A stretch of 64,000 nucleotides of DNA from Devosia sp. 2618 (GCF_040546815.1 NZ_JBEPOO010000001.1:1984001-2048000), one strand, 5' to 3'; shown: positions 54,954 through 62,926, numbered from the stretch's first letter. The notes: generated from the letters alone by a model not told the origin. Numbers and translations: made by a program.

Positions 54954-55077
54954 AGCGCGCCGAAGCGCTAGGGTTTCAGTGTCGATTACGTCGACGGGAA
55001 TGACATAGGAGCGACAAAAACGACTTCAAGGGGCCAAACAAGTCTGACTCTTCGAGCACGATCCTTAAGGAAACGAC
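54954..55077. other. Short non-coding stretch before the tRNA-like element
   Basis: No gene or clear signal seen. Confidence 0.3.
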
Positions 55078-55150
55078 AGGCTAGGCGGGCTTCGATCCCG
55101 CGACCTCGTGGTTATGAGCCACGCGAGCTACCTGACTGCTCTACGCTGCG
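55078..55150 (-). tRNA. Initiator-tRNA-like element, anticodon CAU, acceptor stem unpaired
   Basis: The D-arm (GAGC...GCTC), the anticodon arm CGTGG-CTCATAA-CCACG and the T-stem GCGGG/CCCGC are all complete and resemble initiator tRNA. However, the 5' CGCAGCG does not pair with the 3' CTAGCCT, the T-loop starts ATC instead of TTC, and no CCA is encoded. It is either a decayed tRNA or a tRNA mimic. Confidence 0.45.
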
Positions 55151-55162
55151 AAAATGGATTGC

Positions 55163-55223
55163 ATGGCCATCATGGCCATACCTTGGAACCTACCTCCAAG
55201 GTTTGGATGATAGGTTCCAAGGT
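55163..55223. repeat. Tandem ATGGCCAT palindromes and a 13-bp inverted repeat
   Basis: ATGGCCAT occurs at 55163-55170 and 55172-55179. ACCTTGGAACCTA (55180-55192) is the exact reverse complement of TAGGTTCCAAGGT (55211-55223). The cluster lies in a gene-free stretch directly upstream of the tRNA-like element as read on the minus strand. Possibly an operator array. Confidence 0.55.
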
Positions 55224-55584
55224 TGCCACAACTGAATTAGGCCGCCCAAGGCTATGATCGGCCAAGGGCAGCTCAGGGCGTCACCGTCTCCCGCTCTGGG
55301 TTCCGGGCGTCCTAGCCTTGAATGGAGGTGCGCCGCCGGCCGGTCGACGACTTCGCGGAAAGGCAGTTGTGACCGCCGCTAGCCGCGCGCTAGGCCAGTC
55401 GCATAGCAACCGGCAACTCTCCCGAAACCAGAATTCCCGTTTCGCTTTGTTTGCGAGCGAGGGGATCATTGGTTACGGCAAACCCGCTGCACGATCACAT
55501 TTATTCCTAGTGACGCAACTTTTTCGAATGAGGTTCCGTTATCAGGCATCCCCTAAAACAGGGGATTTCACATGGAGATATGCA
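55224..55584. other. Non-coding stretch upstream of the exported protein gene
   Basis: A long in-frame extension of the following gene exists but lacks a ribosome site and protein-like composition. CCCCTAAAACAGGGG (55552-55566) is a small hairpin close to the gene start. Nothing else is clear. Confidence 0.35.
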
Positions 55585-55911
55585 ATGAAAGTCAGATCAT
55601 TTCTGTCCGCAGCTGCCATTGTTTCCGCATTGGCGGTGCCGGGTCTCGTATACGCTCAAGATAGCCACATGATCGGTGGTAAAGCAGTTCCCACAGATCA
55701 GGTCGAAGCCGTCCAAGCAAAGTGTGACGCACTCCGTAAAGCCGAGTCCGACGCTGCTGCGGCAACCACGCCGGCTCCTGCAGCTGGTGCAGCCACAACT
55801 CCAACTCCTTCAGCTACCCCTGGATGGACAGCTGACGGTGGCATGATCGATGTCGAAAGCCTCACTGTCGCCCTTTGTGACGAAGGGCAGTTTGCCGCTC
55901 CGGCGATGTAA
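55585..55911 (+). CDS. Small exported Ala/Thr/Pro-rich protein
   Basis: 108 residues with a typical signal peptide (VRSFLSAAAIVSALAVPGLV then YAQ). The mature part has one cysteine in VQAKCDALRK, another in VALCDEG, and an Ala/Thr/Pro-rich linker of about 30 residues between them. GGAG lies 9 nt upstream. It is probably periplasmic. The family is unknown; it is phage cargo. Confidence 0.65.
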   Translation: MKVRSFLSAAAIVSALAVPGLVYAQDSHMIGGKAVPTDQVEAVQAKCDALRKAESDAAAATTPAPAAGAATTPTPSATPGWTADGGMIDVESLTVALCDEGQFAAPAM

Positions 55912-55917
55912 CAACTG

Positions 55918-55941
55918 CGCCCTGTCCTACCAGACAGGGCG
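55918..55941 (+). terminator. Hairpin after the exported protein gene
   Basis: CGCCCTGTC (55918-55926) and GACAGGGCG (55933-55941) form a 9-bp stem. No T-run follows. Confidence 0.5.
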
Positions 55942-55970
55942 TATCTAGAGACCGGATATGATTTAGGAGC

Positions 55971-56155
55971 ATGGCAATTTTATTGACTACGAGTTCGACC
56001 GAAAAGCTCGTGAGACGGCCTATTTCCTTTGGGAGCAAGCGGGGTGCCCTTGGGGCCGCGAGAAGGAGTTTTGGTTCATCTCCCTCGATCGATGCCTCCG
56101 CGAACGAGAAGCCGATGCCCTGTTGAGGGAGTCACTAGCCCTGCGAGCACAGTAG
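55971..56155 (+). pseudogene. DUF2934-like gene with a broken start (frameshift)
   Basis: The frame ending at 56155 reads ETAYFLWEQAGCPWGREKEF and FWFISLDRCLREREADALL, the DUF2934 pattern (A-Y-x-L-W-E-x-x-G-x-P-x-G-R-x-x-x-x-W). It has no start codon after an upstream TAG. The only ATG with a nearby ribosome site (55971) is in another frame, so one base seems lost near the start. A recent indel is the simplest explanation. Confidence 0.5.
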
Positions 56156-56530
56156 TGCCAATCGGCAAGATTTCCGCAAGAACGAAATAGCACTCCATCC
56201 GGTTAGCTTGGCCACAAGAGATTGCCCGCGCTAATCACTCGAGTGGATCGTAGTCCCTGTTACGTCAAAGCTGCTGGCTTGGGGTGCAGGTTGCTGGGGG
56301 CGTCAGCGGAGGGTCATTTTGACCCTAACTTTGAGCAACCTGCACTGCTGAATTGTATCAACCGGGCAATACATCTCAACGCCATCATAGGATGTAGTCG
56401 GGTCGGCACCGGGCAAGCACCGCGGCCTGTAGCGGGCGTCGCGCCTCTTTCCACAGGGCCATGCAACGTACCAAAAATTGTACCAATTAAGGTCACGCAT
56501 GATTAGGCGCGTCGACCTATCTCAATACGA
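56156..56530. other. Gene-free stretch
   Basis: Contains a rightward 94-codon frame without support. TTGCTGGGGGCG and small inverted repeats such as GGGTCA/TGACCC (56310-56326) are seen. No clear signal beyond the region just before the PilZ gene. Confidence 0.35.
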
Positions 56531-56794
56531 ATGAAATCCTACATCGAACGCCGCAGCGACAAGCGCGAAAGAATATCGGTAAAAGCCACTGTCGTCGCCG
56601 AGGGTGGTGTCGTCAGACATGATGTCTTGATCATGAACATTTCGCGTTCGGGCGTTATGATCGAGATGTGTGAAACAGCAGAACTACCTGCCAAGTTTAT
56701 CCTGCTTTACAGCAATAAGATCCAGCCTTGCACAACCGTGTGGAGAGACGGAAAGTTTGCCGGGGTGAGCTTTTTTGATCGTGTCCAAGTGTAA
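56531..56794 (+). CDS. PilZ domain protein
   Basis: 87 residues, a single PilZ domain. The N-terminal Arg-rich switch is ERRSDKRERISV, the second motif is NISRSGVMIE (N-x-S-x-S-G), and WRDGKFAGVSF closes the barrel. Such domains bind cyclic di-GMP and alter motility or surface polymers. It is unusual in a prophage and may modulate host behaviour. Confidence 0.8.
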   Translation: MKSYIERRSDKRERISVKATVVAEGGVVRHDVLIMNISRSGVMIEMCETAELPAKFILLYSNKIQPCTTVWRDGKFAGVSFFDRVQV

Positions 56795-56799
56795 GAAAC

Positions 56800-56874
56800 T
56801 GGAGGCCTCGCTTTGGACTTGAACCAAGGGTGTGTGGGGTTGCAAACCACCGCGTAACGCTCCGCCACGAGGCC
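56800..56874 (-). tRNA. tRNA-Cys(GCA) encoded by the prophage
   Basis: 75 nt with encoded CCA. Acceptor GGCCTCG pairs with CGAGGCC, discriminator T, D-arm TGGCGGAGCGTTACGC, anticodon loop TTGCAAC with anticodon GCA, and T-loop TTCAAGT. The anticodon and T stems each have one mismatch, so it is less regular than a host tRNA. Confidence 0.72.
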
Positions 56875-56949
56875 ATCTCGCCATCGTAGACCACTGGGGC
56901 ATTAATGCCTCGTTTCGAAAACGAGCGATAATCCGTGAAGCTTTTGGGT

Positions 56950-56974
56950 GAAACTCTCTCGTGTCATTCACGTT
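56950..56974 (+). promoter_or_regulatory. Near-consensus EcfG-type promoter
   Basis: GAAAC (56950-56954), 16 bases, CGTT (56971-56974), one mismatch from GGAAC. The ATG of a small membrane protein is 24 nt downstream. Confidence 0.4.
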
Positions 56975-56997
56975 TGCTCCTATGAGAGGAGCGACAT

Positions 56998-57153
56998 ATG
57001 CAGACGATCTCATACAAGCGACGCCGGGCCCATATGCTCAAATGGGCTGTCGCCTTGCTGCTTTTCGCAGTTGTGTTCACACCAAAGCTGGATGATCTCG
57101 TGTTTCCGGACGTCGGCTTTTCACTGATCACTCAAGCGATGGCAGCGGAATAG
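56998..57153 (+). CDS. 51-residue membrane or exported protein
   Basis: A short gene below usual cut-offs. AGAGGAG lies about 7 nt before the ATG. Basic N-terminus (YKRRRAHMLKWA), hydrophobic segment (VALLLFAVVFTP), then a mostly uncharged end finishing AMAAE. Possibly inner-membrane anchored. Unknown function. Confidence 0.6.
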   Translation: MQTISYKRRRAHMLKWAVALLLFAVVFTPKLDDLVFPDVGFSLITQAMAAE

Positions 57154-57231
57154 GCAACCCACGATCCTAATCGGCTGGCAATGCATCGATATGGTCGGCA
57201 CATCGTTGTGGCACAAACAGGAGGTCACGAT

Positions 57232-57483
57232 ATGCCAGACCAAAAGTTCTTCAACGCTGCCGAAATAATCTCGGACTTTATAAACGTGCCAGCATCACTC
57301 TCGATAAACGGGCTGTCCCAACGGTTCCCAACTATAACGGACGCTTTGGCGCACCTACGTGAGCAGGGGATGGCAGGTGCCACGCTGATAGTTCATTCGC
57401 CTGAGGGTGAGCGAGCATTTTCAGAGACACAGTTGACGGCCATGGTCGACGCGTTGCCAAATCCTATGGATCGCGGAAACTAA
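57232..57483 (+). CDS. Hypothetical protein
   Basis: 83 residues from ATG at 57232, with AGGAGG well placed. It has alternating helix and strand (LAHLREQGMAGATLIVHSPE). No family is recognised. Cargo gene, ending at a shared terminator. Confidence 0.6.
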   Translation: MPDQKFFNAAEIISDFINVPASLSINGLSQRFPTITDALAHLREQGMAGATLIVHSPEGERAFSETQLTAMVDALPNPMDRGN

Positions 57484-57506
57484 AAAGGCCCGCCGAAGCG
57501 AGCCTT
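57482..57506. terminator. Bidirectional terminator between convergent genes
   Basis: AAGGC-CCGC-CGAA-GCGA-GCCTT forms a stem with one internal mismatch; a run of five T follows on the minus strand. Confidence 0.6.
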
Positions 57507-57548
57507 AACGTTGGCGCAACTGCGCCGAATAACCAGAATCTAGATTAT

Positions 57549-58163
57549 TTACGCCACTTGGTCAAGCGCCGAGGGCGTTCGGGCTGTGGTTCCGTCGGAC
57601 CACGCGGCCGACTCCCGACGACCATCAACAGTGGCGGCCATTTTCCAATGGTGGGCCAGGCGCAGCACGATAATCCGCAGTTCGTGTTTGTGCTTGGCGA
57701 CTAGTCTGGCGTTGGGCTTTGCATTGCCAGTGCGCCATGCCGCATACTGCGTCGGCCCTTTTTCACCGATGGCCACCATCTCAAGGCGCTTCGTGTCATC
57801 TTTGCCGAGCAACGTGCTGACCGCCGAATACGCCTGGCGCGCGTCTGCACCGAATATCTGGCTTCCATCTTGCCGAACTCCGCCGCCGTCCACCGGCTCG
57901 ACGGATGGATCACAGGCGCGAGCACCGCCGATCTGGGCGCCTTCAAAAATAGTCTTGAACCGTCGAACCGTCTCGTTCTGCAGCTCAGTACCAGCGAACT
58001 TGGCGAATCCGCCGAGTTGCGTCCGAAGATTGACGGGAACAATGATCTTTCCCGGCCGCTCAACGCCAGACTGCTCATCGTGCAGAGTTTGGGCGTAGCT
58101 GGCGTGAGGATTGTCGACTTCGGCAAAGCCAAGATCGACGCGTTTTGTAAGTGGCTTAGACAT
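57549..58163 (-). CDS. Possible late-gene regulator (DUF6456-like)
   Basis: 204 residues. The block FKTIFEGAQIGGARACDPSV followed by EPVDGGGVR resembles the DUF6456-type segment (hydrophobic-x-x-x-x-G-A-x-x-D-x-S-x-x-P-V-D-G-G) of proteins found ahead of alphaproteobacterial late operons. GAGAGG precedes the ATG. A role like lambda Q is inferred from position only. Confidence 0.5.
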   Translation of the reverse strand: MSKPLTKRVDLGFAEVDNPHASYAQTLHDEQSGVERPGKIIVPVNLRTQLGGFAKFAGTELQNETVRRFKTIFEGAQIGGARACDPSVEPVDGGGVRQDGSQIFGADARQAYSAVSTLLGKDDTKRLEMVAIGEKGPTQYAAWRTGNAKPNARLVAKHKHELRIIVLRLAHHWKMAATVDGRRESAAWSDGTTARTPSALDQVA

Positions 58164-58260
58164 AGAACGACCTCTCGTGTGGGAGAGGTCGGGCAGGCTG
58201 GTGTGACGATTTACGTTGCAAGATTATCGAGAAGAAATCAAGCAGTAGAGCGTCGCTCCC

Positions 58261-58767
58261 CTACAAATCTACCTTCGCGTTGTCGCCCATTTCAGGCGCG
58301 CCGCCGGTGACCACCGCCATCAGCATCTTTGCGCCGGCGACAACTGCATTTGGGCTGTCCCATAGCTCACCATCTTCGGGCGTAACGGTCAGCAAGCGGA
58401 TACTTGGGTCATTTGCATCTTCCCACCAAGCCTTGTCCCAATTGGACCAGAGGTCAGATATCTTGCCGCGATCATTGCTAACAGCAGCTTTTCCAGCAAT
58501 GACCACATACTTGTGACCGCTGTTGTCGGCCCAGGCCAGCGAGACAGTCGGAAACTTATCGACCTGCTCGTTCTTATGGCCTTCCTCATCTACCAAAAAG
58601 TAGATTGCGTGCTCTTGGCGGCTGACACGTGCTGAAAGTGGCCGGCTGCGCTGTTGGTCACCGTCCCATGTTGTGAACATGCAAATATCGATCTTTTCAG
58701 CAAGCTCCCAAATGCGCTCTGTCACCTGCTCTGGTGTGCTTGGATTGTCGTCCGATCGCTCTTTCAT
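58261..58767 (-). CDS. Pyridoxamine 5'-phosphate oxidase family, general stress protein 26-like
   Basis: 168 residues. The split-barrel core has ICMFTTWDGDQQRSRPLSA and IYFLVDEEGHKNEQV, then VSLAWADNSGHKYVVIAG; WSNWDKAWW and the later LLTVTP-x-x-x-ELWD are typical of the stress-protein branch, which binds a flavin. It is cargo within the replication operon and has its own promoter matching the general stress consensus. The start is taken at MKERSDDN. Confidence 0.82.
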   Translation of the reverse strand: MKERSDDNPSTPEQVTERIWELAEKIDICMFTTWDGDQQRSRPLSARVSRQEHAIYFLVDEEGHKNEQVDKFPTVSLAWADNSGHKYVVIAGKAAVSNDRGKISDLWSNWDKAWWEDANDPSIRLLTVTPEDGELWDSPNAVVAGAKMLMAVVTGGAPEMGDNAKVDL

Positions 58768-58799
58768 CGCAGGATACCTTCTAGGTGACGGGCCCGAAT

Positions 58800-58825
58800 A
58801 ACGGGACCGCATCTCGAAAGGTTCC
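58800..58825 (-). promoter_or_regulatory. EcfG-type general-stress promoter of the PPOX-like gene
   Basis: On the minus strand GGAAC (58825-58821), 17 bases, CGTT (58803-58800): an exact consensus match, 32 nt before the ATG and directly after the ParB-like gene stop. Confidence 0.7.
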
Positions 58826-58832
58826 CGGCCGC

Positions 58833-59618
58833 TCAAACGACCTTCCGCTTCTTCCTGCACTTCTTGAACCACACACTGGCAAACGCCTTCACCTTCGGCA
58901 AGCGGTGCGTGGCAGCAAATGCGCCTGCCTCGGTATCGAGCCCCAGCGCATTGCCTCGAATGGCGTCGGTGATAGCCTCGGGCTCGACGTCGTTGCAGAA
59001 CTCGGGGTCGAGCATCAGCAGTTCGGCCGCCTTGATCTGGAGGGCGGTTACCGGGCGCAGATCAGCTTTGGCAACAACTTCGAGAACTTGCCGGGCCCGC
59101 ATGGCACCGCGCTTGTCGATCAGTGACCGTAACGCCGCAATGGCGACGGTCTCGCTGCCCGAGTATTTCCCGTTGCTGCCGGGATAGCGCATCAGCTTCA
59201 GGCCTGCCCGCTCGCAGACCTGCTTGACGGTTTCCGCCTCGGGATCACCAGACGCCAGTTGCGCCCAGTACATTTCGAGCGGCGAAACATTTTTGCGAGC
59301 ACCGTTCACATTGACGAAGGTTTCAGCCTCTGCGGCCGTGCCCGTCGCGGTGATGATGATGGCCGGCACGACCGAGACTTTCGGATGGCGCTTCGCCGCC
59401 TCAAGCCGGTGCTGACCGTCAATTGCGTGGAAGCGCCCATCGGCGGCCGGCGCAACGACAATGGCGCCGAAGCTGTCCCATGCGAACCAATCGACTATCT
59501 TCTGCACCCTGCCCTCATCAAGGCCGCGCTGATAGGTGCTATCGATGTCGATCAGCGTCTTGTCCAGCCAGTCGAGGGCCGGGACTTCGCCGGGATCGCG
59601 GAATGTGATTTCGGTCAT
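58833..59618 (-). CDS. ParB/sulfiredoxin-like nuclease-domain protein (DUF6551 type)
   Basis: 261 residues. The ParB-type core is seen as TLIDIDSTYQRGLDE and GRFHAIDGQHRLEAAKRHP (the D-G-x-H-R motif). The C-terminal half is helical with a very basic end (WFKKCRKKRKVV). It could act in phage DNA segregation or as a nuclease. ATG overlaps the primase stop by ATGA. Confidence 0.75.
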   Translation of the reverse strand: MTEITFRDPGEVPALDWLDKTLIDIDSTYQRGLDEGRVQKIVDWFAWDSFGAIVVAPAADGRFHAIDGQHRLEAAKRHPKVSVVPAIIITATGTAAEAETFVNVNGARKNVSPLEMYWAQLASGDPEAETVKQVCERAGLKLMRYPGSNGKYSGSETVAIAALRSLIDKRGAMRARQVLEVVAKADLRPVTALQIKAAELLMLDPEFCNDVEPEAITDAIRGNALGLDTEAGAFAATHRLPKVKAFASVWFKKCRKKRKVV

Positions 59619-60574
59619 GCTTGGCCCCTTAGCTTTGCCTGCAGCGTGTCGTTCCAGTCGGTGTTTGGTTCGGGCGCGATCATCACCTGGGCGATGAACT
59701 TCTGGTTGAGCCGCTTGCCCAGCGCGAACGCAGCCGCCTGCCCCACGTTGTTCAGATCGTTGTCGCCAAAAATCACAATTTCGGTGACGCCCTCCGGCGG
59801 TTCCCAAGTCTCTAGCCGCCCTGCGTTTAACGCCGACCAACATGGGATGCCAAACAGGGCCGTGGCGGCCAGTGCAGTTTCGACGCCCTCGGCGATGCCC
59901 AAGGCTTTTTCGTGCCTCGCTAGACGAACCGCGCCACCCGCCGGCAGAAGCCCCATCGTGAGCCGCGGCGCGCTTCCGGGCACCTTGTCCCCATATTGGG
60001 TGAGATAGGTCCGCTGCAGGCCCGCCAAGTCCCCGTGGATGTCCACAAAGGCTGAGATGAGGGCGGCACAAGGCTCGCCATTGCGGTTCAGTGCCGGGTG
60101 AAAGCGCAGAGCTCGGCTTGGCGCATAGGACCCCAGTCGTTTCGAGAGGTATCGATCCGCTAAGTCACCCGCTACGATCTTTTTGCCCGACTTCCAAACC
60201 GCGCGAACGGCTGCATAGGTTTCGGCCTGATCATGGCGAGGATCGATTTGCGGCGTGCTGTCGATTGGCGCGCTGTCGACCCCAATGACACTTTCGACGA
60301 GACGTGCCGCGTCGGCAAAATCGCTACCCTTCATGTCCATGATCAGACGGAAGCCATTGCCGGCGCTACCACTGGCGTTGTCGGATTCCGTGCCGTGTTG
60401 CTGAGCGCAAAACCACGTTCCCTTGCCGCCCTTGTCGTCGAACCGAAAGCGGTCTTTGCCGCCGCAAACTGGACAGGCGCCGTGCTTTCCGGTGAGCATC
60501 GCACCGGCGACGCCCAGCGATGGCAAAATCTCTTTCCAACGCCCCTGCGCACGGTCTCCAATCTTACGCTGCAT
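59615..60574 (-). CDS. Phage primase with zinc finger and Toprim domain
   Basis: 319 residues. The N-terminal zinc ribbon is GACPVCGGKDRFRFDD with FCAQQHG, and the Toprim domain carries LGIAEGVETALAA (catalytic Glu) and IVIFGDNDLN (Asp-x-Asp). It makes primers at the phage fork together with the adjacent helicase, whose 3' end overlaps this gene by 11 bases. Confidence 0.85.
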   Translation of the reverse strand: MQRKIGDRAQGRWKEILPSLGVAGAMLTGKHGACPVCGGKDRFRFDDKGGKGTWFCAQQHGTESDNASGSAGNGFRLIMDMKGSDFADAARLVESVIGVDSAPIDSTPQIDPRHDQAETYAAVRAVWKSGKKIVAGDLADRYLSKRLGSYAPSRALRFHPALNRNGEPCAALISAFVDIHGDLAGLQRTYLTQYGDKVPGSAPRLTMGLLPAGGAVRLARHEKALGIAEGVETALAATALFGIPCWSALNAGRLETWEPPEGVTEIVIFGDNDLNNVGQAAAFALGKRLNQKFIAQVMIAPEPNTDWNDTLQAKLRGQA

Positions 60575-62048
60575 TTGGTGCGCCTCCCGACTTCTGGGCC
60601 TTGTCCTTGGCCTTCGCGTATCTGATTTGCGAAGACCTCACGTAGTTTCGGCAGTGGATATCTGGCTGCGCCGCCTGTCCTTGCAGCCCCCGCGGCCAGA
60701 CCCCAAAGCGTTCCTTGAACTTGTGGCTAGCCCATCCCTCGGAGTAGCCGCGCTGATCGCAGTACCAGAGTAGGCCCGACCAAAAGCGCTGCTTGGTCTG
60801 CAGGTCGTCCTTCCCCTTCCCGCCCTTGACCTGGAACAGTTCACCGTCCGCCGTGGCGATATCTTCACGGCGCTCGGGCGCGAAGCCGCACTCGGGGCAC
60901 GTGTGAACGCCCGCGGGCTTGAGGAAGTGGCACGAGGTGCATTCTTTCGGCACCTTGATCGGCTGCGGCTTTCGATCAGCCTTGGCAGCAGTTGCCATCC
61001 GGCCCGCGTCCAATTTCTCGTGCTTGATGTCCGTCACGTAGCCCAGCGTTTGGGTCGTGTCGGAATGGTCGAGAATGATGCAATCGGACTTACCCTCGGC
61101 CGTCCGCAATCCTCGCCCGATGATCTGGGTGTAGAGAATTTCGCTTTTGGTCGGCCGCGCCAGGACAATGCACCGGACGTCCCAGTCAATGCCGGTGGTC
61201 AGAACCCCAACATTGACCACGACCTTTGCCAAGCCAGCCGCGAATGCTTCGCCGATCTTGGTTCGGTCGTCCCGCTCAGTGTTCGCGTCGATGTAGGCGG
61301 TCGACACGCCAGCCGCGCGAAACTCATCCTCGAGCTTTCGGGCATGGGCGCGGTTGACGGCGAAGCACAGCGTTGGCCGGTTCTCGCCGGACTTGAGCCA
61401 GGTGCTGACGATATCCGCGGTGAGCTGCGGCTTGTCCATCGCTTCAGCCAGTTGGCCTTCGTCGAAGTCGCCTGCAACGGTGCGCACACCGCTCAGATCA
61501 GGATGCGATGGCGCGAATGCCCGGAACGGCGCGAGGAACCTACGCTCGATCAGATCGCTGGTGGTGGCTGCAATGATTAGGTCATCGTAGTGCTTGCCCA
61601 GCCCCTTCGTCCAAGGCGTCGCCGACAGCCCGACAAATGGGAGTTTCGTTTTGTCGGCCATCCAGCGGAAGATAATCTTGAATGCCTGGTGCGCTTCGTC
61701 GACCAGGACCAGATCCGTATCTGGCAAAGCCCTGCGCGACAGGGTTTGAACGCTGGCCACCTGAACCCGCGCCATCCAGTCTGTCCAAGGATGATCGGCT
61801 TGTATGACGCCGATGTCGTTGATGCCCTCAGCACGAAATTCCTCGTAGGTCTGGTCGATCAGCGAGATAGCCGGGACGGTGAAGCAAACCCGCTTGCCCT
61901 TATCCAAGGCCATCTGGACGATTGCAGCGGCCGTCAGCGTCTTTCCGAAGCCGGTGGGCGCCTGCAGCATCGGGCGCTTGTGACCGGACGCCAATGACTG
62001 GCGCAGCATACGAACCGCTTCGGTCTGGTGATCGTAAAGGGCTCGCAT
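60564..62048 (-). CDS. SF2 DEAD/DEAH-box helicase with C-terminal zinc finger
   Basis: 494 residues. Walker A LQAPTGFGKTLTAA, DEAH motif LVLVDEAHQAFK, SAT motif VGLSATPW, and motif VI QIIGRGLRTAEG. A C-terminal zinc finger CTSCHFLKPAGVHTCPECGF (four Cys) follows. It probably unwinds DNA for phage replication. The start overlaps the preceding gene (TGATG). Confidence 0.92.
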   Translation of the reverse strand: MRALYDHQTEAVRMLRQSLASGHKRPMLQAPTGFGKTLTAAAIVQMALDKGKRVCFTVPAISLIDQTYEEFRAEGINDIGVIQADHPWTDWMARVQVASVQTLSRRALPDTDLVLVDEAHQAFKIIFRWMADKTKLPFVGLSATPWTKGLGKHYDDLIIAATTSDLIERRFLAPFRAFAPSHPDLSGVRTVAGDFDEGQLAEAMDKPQLTADIVSTWLKSGENRPTLCFAVNRAHARKLEDEFRAAGVSTAYIDANTERDDRTKIGEAFAAGLAKVVVNVGVLTTGIDWDVRCIVLARPTKSEILYTQIIGRGLRTAEGKSDCIILDHSDTTQTLGYVTDIKHEKLDAGRMATAAKADRKPQPIKVPKECTSCHFLKPAGVHTCPECGFAPERREDIATADGELFQVKGGKGKDDLQTKQRFWSGLLWYCDQRGYSEGWASHKFKERFGVWPRGLQGQAAQPDIHCRNYVRSSQIRYAKAKDKAQKSGGAPNAA

Positions 62049-62599
62049 CAGCGTGTTCCCCCTACTGTGTTTACTGATAGATCCTGCCTCTCATGGCTGA
62101 GTACTTTCTTAGGCTCCGGTTCCTGCTCCTGCTCCGGTTCCTGATTAGCGATAGGAAGGCGTCTTACTTCCGGCAAGGCTTCATCAAAGGCTTTCAGGAA
62201 GCCTTTCGACATGCCTTTTGCAGTCGCCAGAGCCCCTTGCAAAACAAGGGTTTTCAGCGTGCACTCGGGCAGCAAATCCACTGCGTTACGCCATGCCCGA
62301 ACCACGTTCGGGGACTCTGGCTTGTTGTAGCCGAGGAAGTTCGGCAACCACACGAAACAGGCCGTTGTGTCATGCTCGGCCATACCCTGCTCACATACTT
62401 CGCCGAAGGCTTTCCGAAAGGCTTCGGCGTTCCAACCGAGCTCAGCAGCAAGGCCGGGCATGGTGGCGCGCATAGCCCCCAACGCCGTCATCGTGGGGTG
62501 GGTGAGGAGCATGAAGAACACCAGCTTGCCCTCATCGCTGAGGGCGTTGAATTTGGCGTCGTTCCAGATGCGTGGATCTATCTTGCGATATCGGCTCAT
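62048..62599 (-). CDS. Phage replication protein, O-like
   Basis: 183 residues. The N-terminus YRKIDPRIWNDAKFNALSDE and LVFFMLLTHP is typical of the winged-helix part of replication initiators; the C-terminus is Glu/Pro-rich. It likely recognises the phage origin and recruits the helicase. Confidence 0.78.
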   Translation of the reverse strand: MSRYRKIDPRIWNDAKFNALSDEGKLVFFMLLTHPTMTALGAMRATMPGLAAELGWNAEAFRKAFGEVCEQGMAEHDTTACFVWLPNFLGYNKPESPNVVRAWRNAVDLLPECTLKTLVLQGALATAKGMSKGFLKAFDEALPEVRRLPIANQEPEQEQEPEPKKVLSHERQDLSVNTVGGTR

Positions 62600-62835
62600 A
62601 CTTGGCCGATCCCCATGACCGCGGCGAATTTGTTCCAGGCACCCACCAGCGCCGCCGCATGTTTAAGATTGGGGTCGGCTGCGTTGGCATGAAAAGCCAC
62701 GCGGTAAGCATTGAAGGCAGCGCGCTGCGGCTCTTGCTGGAGATCGATAACCATTGACGTGCCAACCAAATGCGTAACGTCATTGCCCTCGACTTCGGAC
62801 ATGGCTTCGCTATCCACGATCAAGTCGTGCTTCAT
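62596..62835 (-). CDS. Hypothetical early phage protein
   Basis: 79 residues, start AAGGA-spaced, overlaps the replication protein by ATGA. A helical middle (QRAAFNAYRVAFHANAADP). No family is recognised. Confidence 0.6.
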   Translation of the reverse strand: MKHDLIVDSEAMSEVEGNDVTHLVGTSMVIDLQQEPQRAAFNAYRVAFHANAADPNLKHAAALVGAWNKFAAVMGIGQV

Positions 62836-62926
62836 TTCCAGTTCCTTGGATTGGTGTCGGTGGCGAGCGTCACACCAGCCTGCCCGACCGAGATTATTGG
62901 GGAGTTAGCCGCGGAGAGACGCCGGG

